Source: Allorhizobium pseudoryzae
GTDB lineage: Bacteria > Pseudomonadota > Alphaproteobacteria > Rhizobiales > Rhizobiaceae
Direction: 5' to 3'
Assembly: GCF_011046245.1 (NCBI RefSeq)
Contig: NZ_CP049241.1
Coordinates: forward strand, 3,488,001 to 3,552,000
Length of the DNA: 64,000 nucleotides
This document shows, in pieces, positions 53,246 to 63,439 of the stretch (its first letter is position 1; every line of letters begins with the position of its first letter). The notes under the pieces are model-generated. The model ran no database searches. It was not told the DNA's origin and worked only from the letters and a program-made list of their open reading frames with translations. The position numbers were made by a program, and so were the translations under genes.

Positions 53246-53531
53246 CCCCCCTCTGCCCTGCCGGGCATCTCCCCCACACGGGGGGAGATCGGGATGCCGC
53301 GCGCGCGCTGCCTCACTCGAAGCGGCATTTGACGGGCCGGGTCTCAGCAAGACGTGTTTGCCGCATTCTACTGGACAGGTTGGCCTGCAGGGCACCACTG
53401 TCACCAACCGCGGCTTGCGAGACGTCGGTTCCCTACTTCACGGACTCTCGCCCCGCAGATTGGGGCAGAACGGTCGCCACTCTGCCGATCTCCCCCCGTG
53501 TGGGGGAGATGGCCGGCAGGCCAGAGGGGGG
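53246..53531. repeat. Type A element, copy 3 (286 bp, downstream of the DUF559 gene)
   Basis: Second member of the direct pair with 52476-52761, about 98% identical with no gap. It starts 24 bases after the DUF559 stop codon and ends 30 bases before the first GFA gene. Recombination between the copies would remove a 770-bp circle carrying the DUF559 gene. Confidence 0.9.
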
Positions 53532-53561
53532 TGCCCCGCCCACCAACAGGAGGAGCGTTCC

Positions 53562-54041
53562 ATGAGCGAGATCCACACCGGCGGGTGCCAGTGCGGCGCG
53601 GTCCGGTTCCGGATGGAGGGCGTGCCGAAGGATGTGTCGGTCTGTCACTGTCGCATGTGCCAGAAGGCGTTCGGCGCCTATTATGCGCCGCTGGTGGCTG
53701 TCGGCACCGCGAAGGTGACGTGGACGCGCGGTGCGCCAAAACGCTTTGCCTCCTCGAATTTCGTCCATCGCGGCTTCTGCGCGGACTGCGGCACGCCGCT
53801 GACCTATGAGGCGCCGGATGGGCTGTCGCTGGCAGCGGGCGCGTTCGATGACCCGGCCCGCCTGCCGCCGACCATTCAGTTCGGCATCGAATGCCGGCTC
53901 GCCTTTGCCGACGACATACCTTCGTTGCCGGCACGCGCGACGCTGGATGATCTCGACGACGCGCCCTTCCTGCCGAATGTCGTCTCCTACCAGCACCCGG
54001 ACCACGACACCGACGACTGGCCACCCGAGGGGCGGTCATGA
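53562..54041 (+). CDS. GFA family protein (glutathione-dependent formaldehyde-activating-like), copy 1
   Basis: A 159-residue protein with AGGAGG before its ATG. Zinc-binding cysteines are in order: GGCQCGAVRF (residues 7-9), CHCRMCQKAFG (about 29-34), and GFCADCGTPLTY (about 71-74). GFA-domain proteins bind zinc and sometimes glutathione; most are not true Gfa and have unknown roles. It is 43% or so like the second copy downstream (my rough reading). The stop codon overlaps the start of a tiny membrane-protein ORF (ATGA). Confidence 0.9.
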   Translation: MSEIHTGGCQCGAVRFRMEGVPKDVSVCHCRMCQKAFGAYYAPLVAVGTAKVTWTRGAPKRFASSNFVHRGFCADCGTPLTYEAPDGLSLAAGAFDDPARLPPTIQFGIECRLAFADDIPSLPARATLDDLDDAPFLPNVVSYQHPDHDTDDWPPEGRS

Positions 54042-54157
54042 CGGAGCCGAACCCCAATACGAAGATGCCGAAATGGCTGCTCTATGGCCTGATTGCCAAG
54101 GGCGTTCTGGTGGCCGCCATCACCATCGGCGTCGTTCTTTACGTCAGCCTGAGATAG
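54038..54157 (+). CDS. Small single-pass membrane protein (39 residues)
   Basis: ATG 54038 overlaps the stop of GFA copy 1 as ATGA and ends at TAG 54155-54157, eight bases before GFA copy 2. The product has a hydrophilic start (MTEPNPNTKMPKW) and one hydrophobic helix of about 21 residues (from LLYGLIAKG to GVVLYVSL). Spacing and overlap on both sides argue that it is translated as part of the operon. I know no family for it; it could be a membrane anchor or a tiny accessory subunit. Confidence 0.6.
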   Translation: MTEPNPNTKMPKWLLYGLIAKGVLVAAITIGVVLYVSLR

Positions 54158-54165
54158 GAGAGCAG

Positions 54166-55588
<1,423 letters not shown>

Positions 55589-55594
55589 GAGGGT

Positions 55595-55733
55595 GCCCCT
55601 CACCCTAACCCTCTCCCCGCAGGCGGGGAGAGGGAACGCGGCTCGCACCGGCGTTGCGGCAAACGGGCAACGGCGCGGCATGGCCCTTCTCCCCGCCTGC
55701 GGGGAGAAGGTGGCGGCAGCCGGATGAGGGGCA
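55595..55733. repeat. Intergenic palindromic repeat (type B, copy 2)
   Basis: Hairpins CCCTCTCCCCGC/GCGGGGAGAGGG (55609-55634) and CCTTCTCCCCGC/GCGGGGAGAAGG (55685-55710), flanked outside by GCCCCTCACCC and GGATGAGGGGC, which are roughly complementary. Compared with 39522-39645 the two halves are in exchanged order. It fills the gap between pip and cimA. Confidence 0.8.
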
Positions 55734-55748
55734 TGGAAGGATGACAAG

Positions 55749-57386
55749 ATGCCAGGGAGCGGCACGGACATGACACGCGAAAAAATCACCCTCTTCGACA
55801 CCACGCTGCGTGACGGGCAGCAGACACCTGGCGTGGATTTTTCCGTCGAGGACAAGATTGCCATTTCCAGGCTGCTCGACGAGTTCGGCATCGATTACAT
55901 CGAGGGCGGCTATCCGGGCGCCAACCCGACCGATACCGCCTTCTTCGGCCAGAAGCGCACGCGGGCTGCAAAATTCGTCGCCTTCGGCATGACGAAGCGG
56001 GCCGGCGTCTCGGCCGCCAATGATCCGGGGCTTGCGGCGCTTTTGCAGGCAAAGAGCGACGTCATCTGTCTCGTGGCGAAAAGCTGGGATTATCATGTGC
56101 GCGTTGCACTCGGCTGTTCGAACGAGGAGAACCTCGAATCGATCCGCGACAGCGTCGAAGCGGTGATTGCCGCCGGCCGCGAGGCGATGATCGATTGCGA
56201 GCATTTCTTCGATGGCTACAAGGCCAATCCGGAGTATGCGCTCTCCTGCGCCAGGACGGCCTACGAGGCCGGCGCGCGCTGGGTGGTGCTCTGCGACACC
56301 AATGGCGGCAGCCAGCCGGCGGAGGTGAGGGAGATCGTCTCCGCCGTGATGGCCGCCGGCATACCAGGCGATCATCTCGGCATCCATGCGCATGACGACA
56401 CCGGCCAGGCGATCGCCAATTCGCTCGCCGCCGTGGAAGCGGGCGTCCGGCAGATCCAGGGCACGCTGAACGGCATCGGCGAGCGCTGCGGCAACGCCAA
56501 TCTGGTGACGCTGATCCCGACGCTTGCGCTGAAACCCGCCTATAGCGAGCGGTTCGAGACCAGCATCGACCGCGACCGGCTGACCGGGCTGACCGGGCTG
56601 TCGCATGCCTTCGACGAGTTGTTGAACCGGTCGCCCAACCATCAGAGCCCTTACGTCGGGGCCTCCGCCTTTGCCACGAAAGCCGGCATCCATGCGTCCG
56701 CCCTGCTGAAAGACCCGCGCACCTACGAACATGTGGAGCCGGAATCGGTCGGCAACCTGCGCAAGGTGATGGTCTCCGATCAGGGCGGAAAGTCCAACTT
56801 CCTCAACGAGTTGAAGCGCCGCGGCATCGAGGTTTCCAAGGACGATCCGCGCCTCGACAAGCTGATCACCATCGTCAAGGAGCGCGAGGCGGAAGGCTAT
56901 GCCTATGAGGGCGCCGATGCGAGCTTCGAACTTCTCGCCCGCCGCACGCTCGGCACCATTCCGACCTTCTTCGAGATCGACGGTTTCCGCGTGATGGTCG
57001 AGCGCCGTTTCGATGCGAACGGCCTGCTCAAAACCGTCTCGGAGGCCGTGGTGCGGCTCGTGATCGATGGCGAGCGGGTGATGTCGGTGGCGGAAGGCGA
57101 TGGCCCGGTCAACGCGCTCGATCTGGCGCTGCGCAAGGATCTCGGCAAGTTCAACCGGGAGATCGAGGACCTCGAACTGGCCGACTTCAAGGTGCGGATC
57201 CTGAACGGCGGCACCGAGGCGGTGACCCGTGTTCTGATCGAATCCATGGATGGCGACGGCACCCGCTGGTGGACGGTGGGCGTCTCGGAAAACATCATCG
57301 ACGCCTCGTTCCAGGCGCTGATCGATTCGATCGTCTACAAGCTGATGAAGAACCGCCACATGGCGGGGCGTCTGGCGGCGGAATAA
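55749..57386 (+). CDS. cimA: Citramalate synthase
   Basis: A 545-residue enzyme condensing pyruvate and acetyl-CoA to (R)-citramalate, an entry to 2-ketobutyrate and isoleucine. The N-terminal TIM barrel has FDTTLRDGQQTPGVDF (about residue 16) and GIHAHDDTGQAIANSLAAVEAG (quote limited to HAHDDTGQAIANS), then NGIGERCGNANL. The C-terminal regulatory LeuA-dimer domain is complete. ATG 55749 has GGAAGG upstream; ATG 55770 (MTREKITLFD) is an alternative start. The family can also be annotated as 2-isopropylmalate synthase-like. Confidence 0.93.
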   Translation: MPGSGTDMTREKITLFDTTLRDGQQTPGVDFSVEDKIAISRLLDEFGIDYIEGGYPGANPTDTAFFGQKRTRAAKFVAFGMTKRAGVSAANDPGLAALLQAKSDVICLVAKSWDYHVRVALGCSNEENLESIRDSVEAVIAAGREAMIDCEHFFDGYKANPEYALSCARTAYEAGARWVVLCDTNGGSQPAEVREIVSAVMAAGIPGDHLGIHAHDDTGQAIANSLAAVEAGVRQIQGTLNGIGERCGNANLVTLIPTLALKPAYSERFETSIDRDRLTGLTGLSHAFDELLNRSPNHQSPYVGASAFATKAGIHASALLKDPRTYEHVEPESVGNLRKVMVSDQGGKSNFLNELKRRGIEVSKDDPRLDKLITIVKEREAEGYAYEGADASFELLARRTLGTIPTFFEIDGFRVMVERRFDANGLLKTVSEAVVRLVIDGERVMSVAEGDGPVNALDLALRKDLGKFNREIEDLELADFKVRILNGGTEAVTRVLIESMDGDGTRWWTVGVSENIIDASFQALIDSIVYKLMKNRHMAGRLAAE

Positions 57387-57401
57387 GCAGAGCGCATCGG
57401 C

Positions 57402-58280
57402 TCACAGCATGGCGAAGGAGAGCCCCCAGCCCTCCTCGCCATACCATTCCTGAGTGCCGGGCGTGCCACCCCAGCGGAGACTGCGGACTTTTGCGTGCCC
57501 GCCGCTGCGGAAGGCGCGCATCAGGCCCTCGTGGCGACCTGGCACTTCGTCCAGCCCCTCGGCCCAGACGAAGCTGACGCCTTGCAGGAACCGCGCCTCG
57601 AAACCCGCCGTGCGGCGTTCGATCATCAGCATGCCGGCGCGGGCGGTCACGCCGGTGCGGGCGCCGGCGGCATCCGCGGCCGGGACACCGAAGGGAAAGA
57701 TAAGCCGGCCGTTGAGATAGAGGTTTTCCACCCAGCGCGCCGGGGGATGATCGAGCGCGAAGTTGACATAGATGACATCCGCCTTCGCCTCAGATGTCTT
57801 CGGCGGCCAATCGAAGGCGCTGCCATGCACCACCTCAACCTGCGGATAAGATTTGAGCGCCACCCGGGCCATCTCGGCCAATGTCGCGTCATATTCGACC
57901 GCCGTCACCTGGCCGGAGGGGCCGACGAGTTCGGCCAGGATCGCCGAATAATAACCGCTGCCGGCGCCCAGATGCACGACATGCTCACCCTCTTCTATAC
58001 TCGCCTTGTGCAGCAGACCGACATGCAGGGCCGGGCTGCCATTGTTGACGGCGCGTGCCCTGTCGAGCCCGATCAGAACGTCCTGGTAGAGAACCAGCGG
58101 ATCGTTGGACGGCAACGCCCGATAGCCGTCCTGATCGCGGATAAACCAGGGCGGCGGCCCGGCAAAATCCTCGCGCGGCACCCGGGCAAAGGCCGTCATC
58201 AGCCGCTCGTCCCGTTCGACAAAGGCCCGCGCCAGCATCTGCTGGGCAAAGAGGCGGCGATGGATGGGGCTGTCGCTCAT
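57402..58280 (-). CDS. PCMT-like methyltransferase (protein-L-isoaspartate O-methyltransferase family)
   Basis: A 292-residue protein starting at ATG 58280, with AGGAG eight bases upstream. A PCMT-like core is clear: ERDERLMTAFARVPREDF, then the SAM loop VVHLGAGSGYYSAILAELVG (about residue 101) and VTAVEYD. The C-terminal 80 residues (beta-rich, ending in WYGEEGWGLSF) are absent from standard Pcm. It may repair isoaspartyl residues or have another carboxyl substrate. It converges with cimA 15 bases apart. Confidence 0.82.
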   Translation of the reverse strand: MSDSPIHRRLFAQQMLARAFVERDERLMTAFARVPREDFAGPPPWFIRDQDGYRALPSNDPLVLYQDVLIGLDRARAVNNGSPALHVGLLHKASIEEGEHVVHLGAGSGYYSAILAELVGPSGQVTAVEYDATLAEMARVALKSYPQVEVVHGSAFDWPPKTSEAKADVIYVNFALDHPPARWVENLYLNGRLIFPFGVPAADAAGARTGVTARAGMLMIERRTAGFEARFLQGVSFVWAEGLDEVPGRHEGLMRAFRSGGHAKVRSLRWGGTPGTQEWYGEEGWGLSFAML

Positions 58281-58352
58281 GCACTTCACTCCTGGCCTGG
58301 CTTGTCAAAAGATCTGCAAACCGTCCCCTCGCGCCTCTCCGGCGTGCTGGTG

Positions 58353-58991
58353 TCAGGATTTGCGAACGTAGATTGGATCCTCCGGCAATGGGTCGGGCAC
58401 CTTGAGCTTGCCTTCGGCATTGCGTCCAGCGGCAATGTCGATGACGGTCCAGATAGCGCCGGCGTCCGCCACGCCAAACTCCGTCTCCAGCATGGCAATG
58501 AATGCGCGAGTGGATAGAATATCAAGATCGAGGTTTTCACTTTGCCGCAAGGCCGCGCGGGCACGGCGATCATCGACCAGCAGCACGACGGCCTCCCCCT
58601 CCTCGACAACCGTCTCGGCGATGCTGAGGATGTCCAGGAGACTATAGTCGCCGCGCCCGGTCCAGCGGGGCTTCAGCTCCGGACGTGATCCGCTCATCGA
58701 CCAGCTTGTCATGGCTTTAGCATATTCCTCTCCGGTCGGCGTGCGCATGATCCGGATTCGGTGCCGGTTCCGGCCAAACCATTCTGCCAGCACGCGGCGC
58801 TGACCGAGACGCCGATCATCGCCGGAATCCGGCTCTCGGGTCACCTCCATCTCCACCATGTCGGTGACCCAGATTTCCACATCGGGAACAAAGAGGGTGT
58901 CGAGCCCGTCCGCGCCGGCCATCGACAGCAGGGAGAGCGGCGACGTGTCGGGGATGAGCAGCCTTGCCTTGCGGGTATAGGCTGCTTCCAT
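58353..58991 (-). CDS. PIN-like toxin of a type II toxin-antitoxin pair
   Basis: A 212-residue protein, longer than the usual 130-140-residue VapC. Acidic residues fit a PIN ribonuclease: Asp in LLIPDTSPLSLL (about residue 15), Glu in MVEMEVTRE (about 49), Asp in GRGDYSLLDI (about 114) and VLLVDDRRAR (about 139). It overlaps the antitoxin stop by one base (58991), so translation is coupled. The size and the 70-residue middle region are unusual for VapC. Toxic activity is inferred from context. Confidence 0.7.
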   Translation of the reverse strand: MEAAYTRKARLLIPDTSPLSLLSMAGADGLDTLFVPDVEIWVTDMVEMEVTREPDSGDDRRLGQRRVLAEWFGRNRHRIRIMRTPTGEEYAKAMTSWSMSGSRPELKPRWTGRGDYSLLDILSIAETVVEEGEAVVLLVDDRRARAALRQSENLDLDILSTRAFIAMLETEFGVADAGAIWTVIDIAAGRNAEGKLKVPDPLPEDPIYVRKS

Positions 58992-59332
58992 CAGCGCATT
59001 CCCCAGCGCCGCAAGGCGGCCTGAACCTCGCTGCGGATCGCCTGCGCATGCCGTCCGGCAAGGGCGTCCTCCACAAGCTGTAAGACATAGTCGGGATCGC
59101 GCGTATCGTAAGCCAACGGATCGGCCGGAGACTGGTGGAGCGTCGGTCGGGAACGCCGTACCTCCTTCGGGACCGCTTCTCCCGCTGCCGTCTTCAGCCG
59201 GATGAACTCCTCGGCGGACATCATCACCGCGCGCGGTTGGTCACGGTTCATCACGACGACTGCTTCGAGATCGGCAGCCTTCAGTACGTCGCCGAGATTT
59301 TTCTGCAGGTGGATCGAACGAATGGTCTGCAT
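58991..59332 (-). CDS. Phd/YefM-family antitoxin
   Basis: A 113-residue protein. The N-terminal half matches Phd/YefM: MQTIRSIHLQKNLGDVLKAA, VVVMNRDQPRAVMMSAEEFI. The C-terminal half is a basic and acidic helical tail likely to bind the toxin. GGAGAG lies 5 bases before the ATG. The upstream double palindrome is the likely binding site for autoregulation. Confidence 0.85.
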   Translation of the reverse strand: MQTIRSIHLQKNLGDVLKAADLEAVVVMNRDQPRAVMMSAEEFIRLKTAAGEAVPKEVRRSRPTLHQSPADPLAYDTRDPDYVLQLVEDALAGRHAQAIRSEVQAALRRWGMR

Positions 59333-59342
59333 ACCGCTCTCC

Positions 59343-59384
59343 GGCTGTTTTACGTAAAATTACGTAAAACAGCCTCAAACACAA
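59343..59384 (-). promoter_or_regulatory. Promoter and palindromic operator of the Phd/PIN operon
   Basis: A perfect inverted repeat with 15-bp arms and a 2-bp centre, GGCTGTTTTACGTAA-AA-TTACGTAAAACAGCC (59343-59374). Each half holds its own palindrome TTACGTAA, the two centres 10 bp apart, about one helical turn. On the minus strand TTGTGT (59384-59379), 16 bp, TAATTT (59362-59357) form a promoter whose -10 is at the centre of the dyad. The site ends 10 bases before the antitoxin start. Confidence 0.75.
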
Positions 59385-59509
59385 GACCTGAGCCATCCAC
59401 AATTACGGACGCTCGGATGAACACCATTGATGCAAGTACCAAACGAATGAATTGGCAGCCGTCGCCATTCCGGCCTAAGGAGAGCTCAATCAGCAAAGGG
59501 TCATAGACA

Positions 59510-60421
59510 ATGGCGACAGACACCGCAGCTTCCGTGCCGCAGAATGGCGATACGCCGCAGGGCTTTGCCTATGCGCTGGCCGCCTACGGCATCTGGGGCA
59601 TCCTGCCGCTCTACCTGAAGGCGCTCGGCCACATCTCGCCGGTCGAGGTTCTGGCGCATCGCGTCGTCTGGTCGCTGCCGTTTGCCGCACTCATCCTTCT
59701 GGTGACCCGCCGGTTCGGCGACATCAAGGCCGCCCTTCGTTCCTGGCGTACCATGCTGATGGCGGCGGTGACGGCCACGCTGATCACCATCAACTGGGTC
59801 ACGTACGTCTATGCCGTCGGCTCCGGCCACGCGATCGAGGGGGCACTCGGCTATTTCATCAACCCGCTGTTCAGCATCCTGCTCGGTGCGATCCTGTTGA
59901 AAGAACGGCTGGCGCCGGCGCAGATGGCGGCGATTGCGCTCGCCTTTGTCGCCGTCGGCATCCTCACCTGGGATGCCGGCCGGCTGCCCTGGATTTCGCT
60001 GACCCTGACCTTCAGCTGGGGCCTTTACGCGCTGTTGCGCAAGACATTGCCCGTCGGCCCCAATCAGGGGTTTTTCCTGGAGGTGGCCATCCTTAGCATT
60101 CCCGCCGCGCCCTACATTCTGTGGCTGGAGGCCAACGGCAGTGGCCACCTGACCCACGGCACGACCACCGACACCTGGCTTCTGGCCGCCGCAGGCCTTG
60201 CCACCGCCGTACCGCTGATGATCTATGCCAATGCGGCGAAGCTTTTGCGCCTCTCCACCATCGGCATCATGCAGTACATGACGCCGACGATCATCTTCCT
60301 GATCGCCGTCTTTGTGTTCCACGAGCCGATGACCCCGGTGAAACTCTTCGCTTTCGTGTTGATCTGGTCGGCGCTGGCGCTTTACACGCTGTCGATGCTG
60401 AGGGCCTATCGCGCCCGCTGA
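59510..60421 (+). CDS. rarD: RarD family DMT permease
   Basis: A 303-residue membrane protein with ten helices. GFAYALAAYGIWGILPLYLKALG-like start (GIWGILPLYLKALG) and NWVTYVYAVGSGHAIEGALGYFINP (LGYFINPLFSILLG) are RarD hallmarks. RarD was named for chloramphenicol sensitivity in other bacteria; the transported molecule is not established. It is divergent from the toxin-antitoxin operon. Confidence 0.92.
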   Translation: MATDTAASVPQNGDTPQGFAYALAAYGIWGILPLYLKALGHISPVEVLAHRVVWSLPFAALILLVTRRFGDIKAALRSWRTMLMAAVTATLITINWVTYVYAVGSGHAIEGALGYFINPLFSILLGAILLKERLAPAQMAAIALAFVAVGILTWDAGRLPWISLTLTFSWGLYALLRKTLPVGPNQGFFLEVAILSIPAAPYILWLEANGSGHLTHGTTTDTWLLAAAGLATAVPLMIYANAAKLLRLSTIGIMQYMTPTIIFLIAVFVFHEPMTPVKLFAFVLIWSALALYTLSMLRAYRAR

Positions 60422-60448
60422 GGCCAAGCCCTGAAAGGATGATCCCCC

Positions 60449-60778
60449 ATGCAGATGTCCGGCATTCCCTTCGGTACCACCGACTGGGAAACCATCGAGC
60501 GAACCGAACATGCCGGCGAGACCGGCACGGCCACCTGGCGCACGCAGCGCTTCGGTGAAATCCGTGTTCGCATGGTGGAGTATTCCGCAGGTTACCTGGC
60601 CGACCACTGGTGCGAGAAGGGACACATCCTGCTGTGCCTGGACGGGGAACTGCTGACGGAACTGGCCGACGGCCGCACCTTTCTTTTGACGCCCGGCATG
60701 AGCTATCAGGTGGCCGATGGCGCCGAACCGCACCGGTCCTCGACGAAGACCGGTGCGAGACTGTTCATCGTCGATTAG
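60449..60778 (+). CDS. DHCW-motif cupin fold protein
   Basis: A 109-residue single-domain cupin. ADHWCEKGHILLCLDGEL (about residues 51-68) is the signature of the DHCW group, with His and Cys that could bind metal, and GMSYQVADGAEPHRS is the second cupin motif. AAAGGA precedes the ATG region. Function unknown. Its stop overlaps the end of the convergent LOG gene by 4 bases. Confidence 0.88.
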   Translation: MQMSGIPFGTTDWETIERTEHAGETGTATWRTQRFGEIRVRMVEYSAGYLADHWCEKGHILLCLDGELLTELADGRTFLLTPGMSYQVADGAEPHRSSTKTGARLFIVD

Positions 60779-61380
60779 AGCTTGGCGATCACCGCTTCGT
60801 TGCCGTCATCGACCGCCTCTTCGCCCCAGGCATCCAGGATGGCGGGCACGATCTGCTCGATGTCATCAATGATCAGCGGCTGCACCAGGTTGGCGTGGTG
60901 GATGAAGCCCTGCGCCTTCATGTGATCGATCAGTTCCAGCATCGGGTTCCAGAAGCCGCCGATATTGGCAAACACCATCGGCTTTCCATGCCGGCCGAGC
61001 TGCGCCCAGGTCATGATCTCGACGATCTCCTCCAGCGTGCCGATGCCGCCCGGCAGGGTGACGAAGGCATCGGCGCGCTCGAACATCGCGTGTTTGCGCT
61101 CGTGCATGTCCTTGGTGATGATCAACTCGTTCAGCTGGCCGAGAGAATGGCGGGTTGCCTCCATATCGACAAGAAAGTCTGGAATGATTCCCGTCACCTG
61201 ACCGCCGTTCGAGAGCACACCGGAAGCGACCGCGCCCATGATGCCCTTGGTACCGCCGCCGTAAACGAGTCGCAGGCCATGGGTGGCAATCGAGCGCCCC
61301 AGCGCACGACCGGCAGCCACATAGGCCGCATCACGGCCCGGTTGGGAACCGCAGTAAACACAGATGGATCGAATTGGCAC
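60775..61380 (-). CDS. LOG family protein (TIGR00730 Rossmann fold)
   Basis: A 201-residue protein. SICVYCGSQPG at the start, VYGGGTKGIMGAVA (about residue 39) and the nucleotide hydrolase motif PGGIGTLEEI (about residue 110) identify the LOG family. Plant and some bacterial members release free cytokinins from their monophosphates; others are general nucleotide 5'-monophosphate phosphoribohydrolases. Which applies here cannot be told. Confidence 0.92.
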   Translation of the reverse strand: MPIRSICVYCGSQPGRDAAYVAAGRALGRSIATHGLRLVYGGGTKGIMGAVASGVLSNGGQVTGIIPDFLVDMEATRHSLGQLNELIITKDMHERKHAMFERADAFVTLPGGIGTLEEIVEIMTWAQLGRHGKPMVFANIGGFWNPMLELIDHMKAQGFIHHANLVQPLIIDDIEQIVPAILDAWGEEAVDDGNEAVIAKL

Positions 61381-61549
61381 AGGATTCTCCGTATTGCATC
61401 ATGTCCGGCCCCGAAAAGAGTCGCCGGACGTGTAAAAGTGACGGGAAATCAAGCATCGGGCAAGCGCAAAAGCCCCGGGAAACCTTGTTAACGCAGCGTG
61501 AAGCCTGTAATTCCTGTTCTATCGACGGTGTTCCGTCTGGAGAGATCTG

Positions 61550-63331
61550 ATGTTCAAGAATCGCGCCGGTTGGCTTGCCCTGTCCGTCCTCGCCATAGCG
61601 ACCGTTCTCATGGTGTTCTTCATCATGCCGCGTCTGTCGCCCGAGACGCAGCCGGTTGGCGATGCGATCAACGCGGCCGGACGCCAGATCAAGGATGCGG
61701 TCACCCAGGGCGGCGATGCCGCCAAGCAGCTGGTCGATCCGACGCCGGAAAAGGCACCGGCGAGCGCTGCCAAGACGGATGCGAGCCCCTCTCCTGCCGC
61801 ACCGGTACAGACGGCCGTGGCGCCTGAGGCGCCGCGCGCGCTGGTGATCCCGACCTTCGACGTGCTGCGCGTCGAGCCGGACGGTTCGACCGTGATTGCC
61901 GGACGCGCCGAACCGAAGGCCAAGCTCGAAGTGGCCGATCAGGTGCAGACGATCGCAATGACCAGCGTCGATCGCGCCGGCGAATTTGTCGCCATTCCGG
62001 ACATGCCGCTCCCGCCGGGCGATCATCAGCTCGTCTTGAAGGCCACCGCCGAGGATGGCCGGACCATCATTTCCGAGGAGATCGCCACGGTTTCCGTTCC
62101 GAAAACCAAGGATGGCGAGCTTCTGGCCATGGTCAGCAAGCCCGGCCAACCGAGCCGCATTCTCGCTATGCCGAAGACCAACGACGCTGCCAAGACCGAA
62201 CGGGTTGCCGTCAGCGCCAGCGAGGCGGCGACGGTTCCTGTCCTGCCTGAGGCTCCGAAGACCGAGGTAGCAGCACCGGCCGAGCCGGCGAAAACCGAAG
62301 CACCGGTCGAGACCGCGTCTGCTCCAGCCGCCGCGGCAACCGCACCCGTTGCGACCGTCCCCGTGACACAGGGCGAGAAGCCGGCCCTGCAGGTGACCGC
62401 CGTCGAAGTGGAAGGCGACCGCCTGTTCATTGCCGGCCTCAGCCGCTCCGGCGCGAGCCTCAAGGGCTATGCCAATAACACGCCGGTCGGCGAAGCCCGG
62501 GCCGGCGGCGATGGCCATTTCGTCATCGACGGCACGATCGCCCTTCCGATCGGGGAACACCGGATTGCCGTCGATCAGCTGGATGGCAACGGCAAGGTGG
62601 CGCTGCGCGTCGAGGTTCCGTTCAACCGGCCGGCGGGCGAACAGGTGGCCGCGGTCGCGACACCGCAAGCCGCAGGCTCGCTGAACCCGATCGATGCCGG
62701 CGCCTTCGACAAGCTGCGCAGCGATGTGTCGCGCGCCTTCCAGCTGCTGCAGACGCTGTTTGCCAATGGCGCGACACCCGATAACGAACGGGTTGCCGCC
62801 GCCCGCTCCGCCACATCCTTTGCGCTGCGGGCGCTCACCGAATATCGCCTGCCGGCCGATACCGATGCCAATACGCTGGCGATTGCCACCAACGTGATCA
62901 CCGAGGCCGCCGCCGCGCTGAAGGCGCTCGATGCGCTGCCGCGCGACGTGGCAAGCCTTGGGAAGGGGCTGCCGGCGATTGCGGAGATGATTGCCAGGGT
63001 GACCGGTCCTGCCCTTCCCTCGGCGCCGGCCTCGCCGCTGCCGCAGGCGATGGCTGAGGCGCAGCAGTCAAACGCAGCGAGGACAATCGCCCAGGCACCG
63101 CTGACGCAGAGCGAAGCCGCCTCCGTCATCATCCGCCGTGGCGATACGCTGTGGCAGATCTCGCGGCGCATCTATGGCCAGGGTGTGCGCTACACGACGA
63201 TCTACCTCGCCAACCAGCAGCAGATCGCCAACCCGAACCTGATCGAACCCGGCCAGATTTTCGGCGTACCGAAGGACTCGCTGCCGGATGACGAGGCGGA
63301 GAAGATCCACCGCCGCTTCACCAAGGGCTGA
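61550..63331 (+). CDS. LysM domain protein with N-terminal membrane anchor
   Basis: A 593-residue protein. An uncleaved N-terminal helix (about residues 7-27) is followed by a long Ala/Pro-rich linker, two Ig-like regions (about 100-185 and 280-365, each with a VEPDG or VEGDR type strand and GDHQL or GEHRI), an all-helical middle and a C-terminal LysM (about 525-577; VIIRRGDTLWQISRRIYGQG, NPNLIEPGQIFGVP). It should sit in the periplasm and bind peptidoglycan. GGAGAG lies before the ATG. The plan is common in rhizobia; the role is unknown. Confidence 0.88.
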   Translation: MFKNRAGWLALSVLAIATVLMVFFIMPRLSPETQPVGDAINAAGRQIKDAVTQGGDAAKQLVDPTPEKAPASAAKTDASPSPAAPVQTAVAPEAPRALVIPTFDVLRVEPDGSTVIAGRAEPKAKLEVADQVQTIAMTSVDRAGEFVAIPDMPLPPGDHQLVLKATAEDGRTIISEEIATVSVPKTKDGELLAMVSKPGQPSRILAMPKTNDAAKTERVAVSASEAATVPVLPEAPKTEVAAPAEPAKTEAPVETASAPAAAATAPVATVPVTQGEKPALQVTAVEVEGDRLFIAGLSRSGASLKGYANNTPVGEARAGGDGHFVIDGTIALPIGEHRIAVDQLDGNGKVALRVEVPFNRPAGEQVAAVATPQAAGSLNPIDAGAFDKLRSDVSRAFQLLQTLFANGATPDNERVAAARSATSFALRALTEYRLPADTDANTLAIATNVITEAAAALKALDALPRDVASLGKGLPAIAEMIARVTGPALPSAPASPLPQAMAEAQQSNAARTIAQAPLTQSEAASVIIRRGDTLWQISRRIYGQGVRYTTIYLANQQQIANPNLIEPGQIFGVPKDSLPDDEAEKIHRRFTKG

Positions 63332-63439
63332 GAGCCGCTGAAGCGCGCCTAAAACGGCGCGCTTCCCCTATCAGCGGTTGGTGATCGTTGCATTGTGCCG
63401 GCGTCGGGCTTATGGGATAGCCTCCTTCCGGAGGCATGC

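Noticed and set aside
52475..53539. CRISPR-like direct repeats
   Set aside because: Only two copies, 286 bp long, 770 bp apart, and mobile-element-like ends; no short repeat-spacer pattern and no cas genes.
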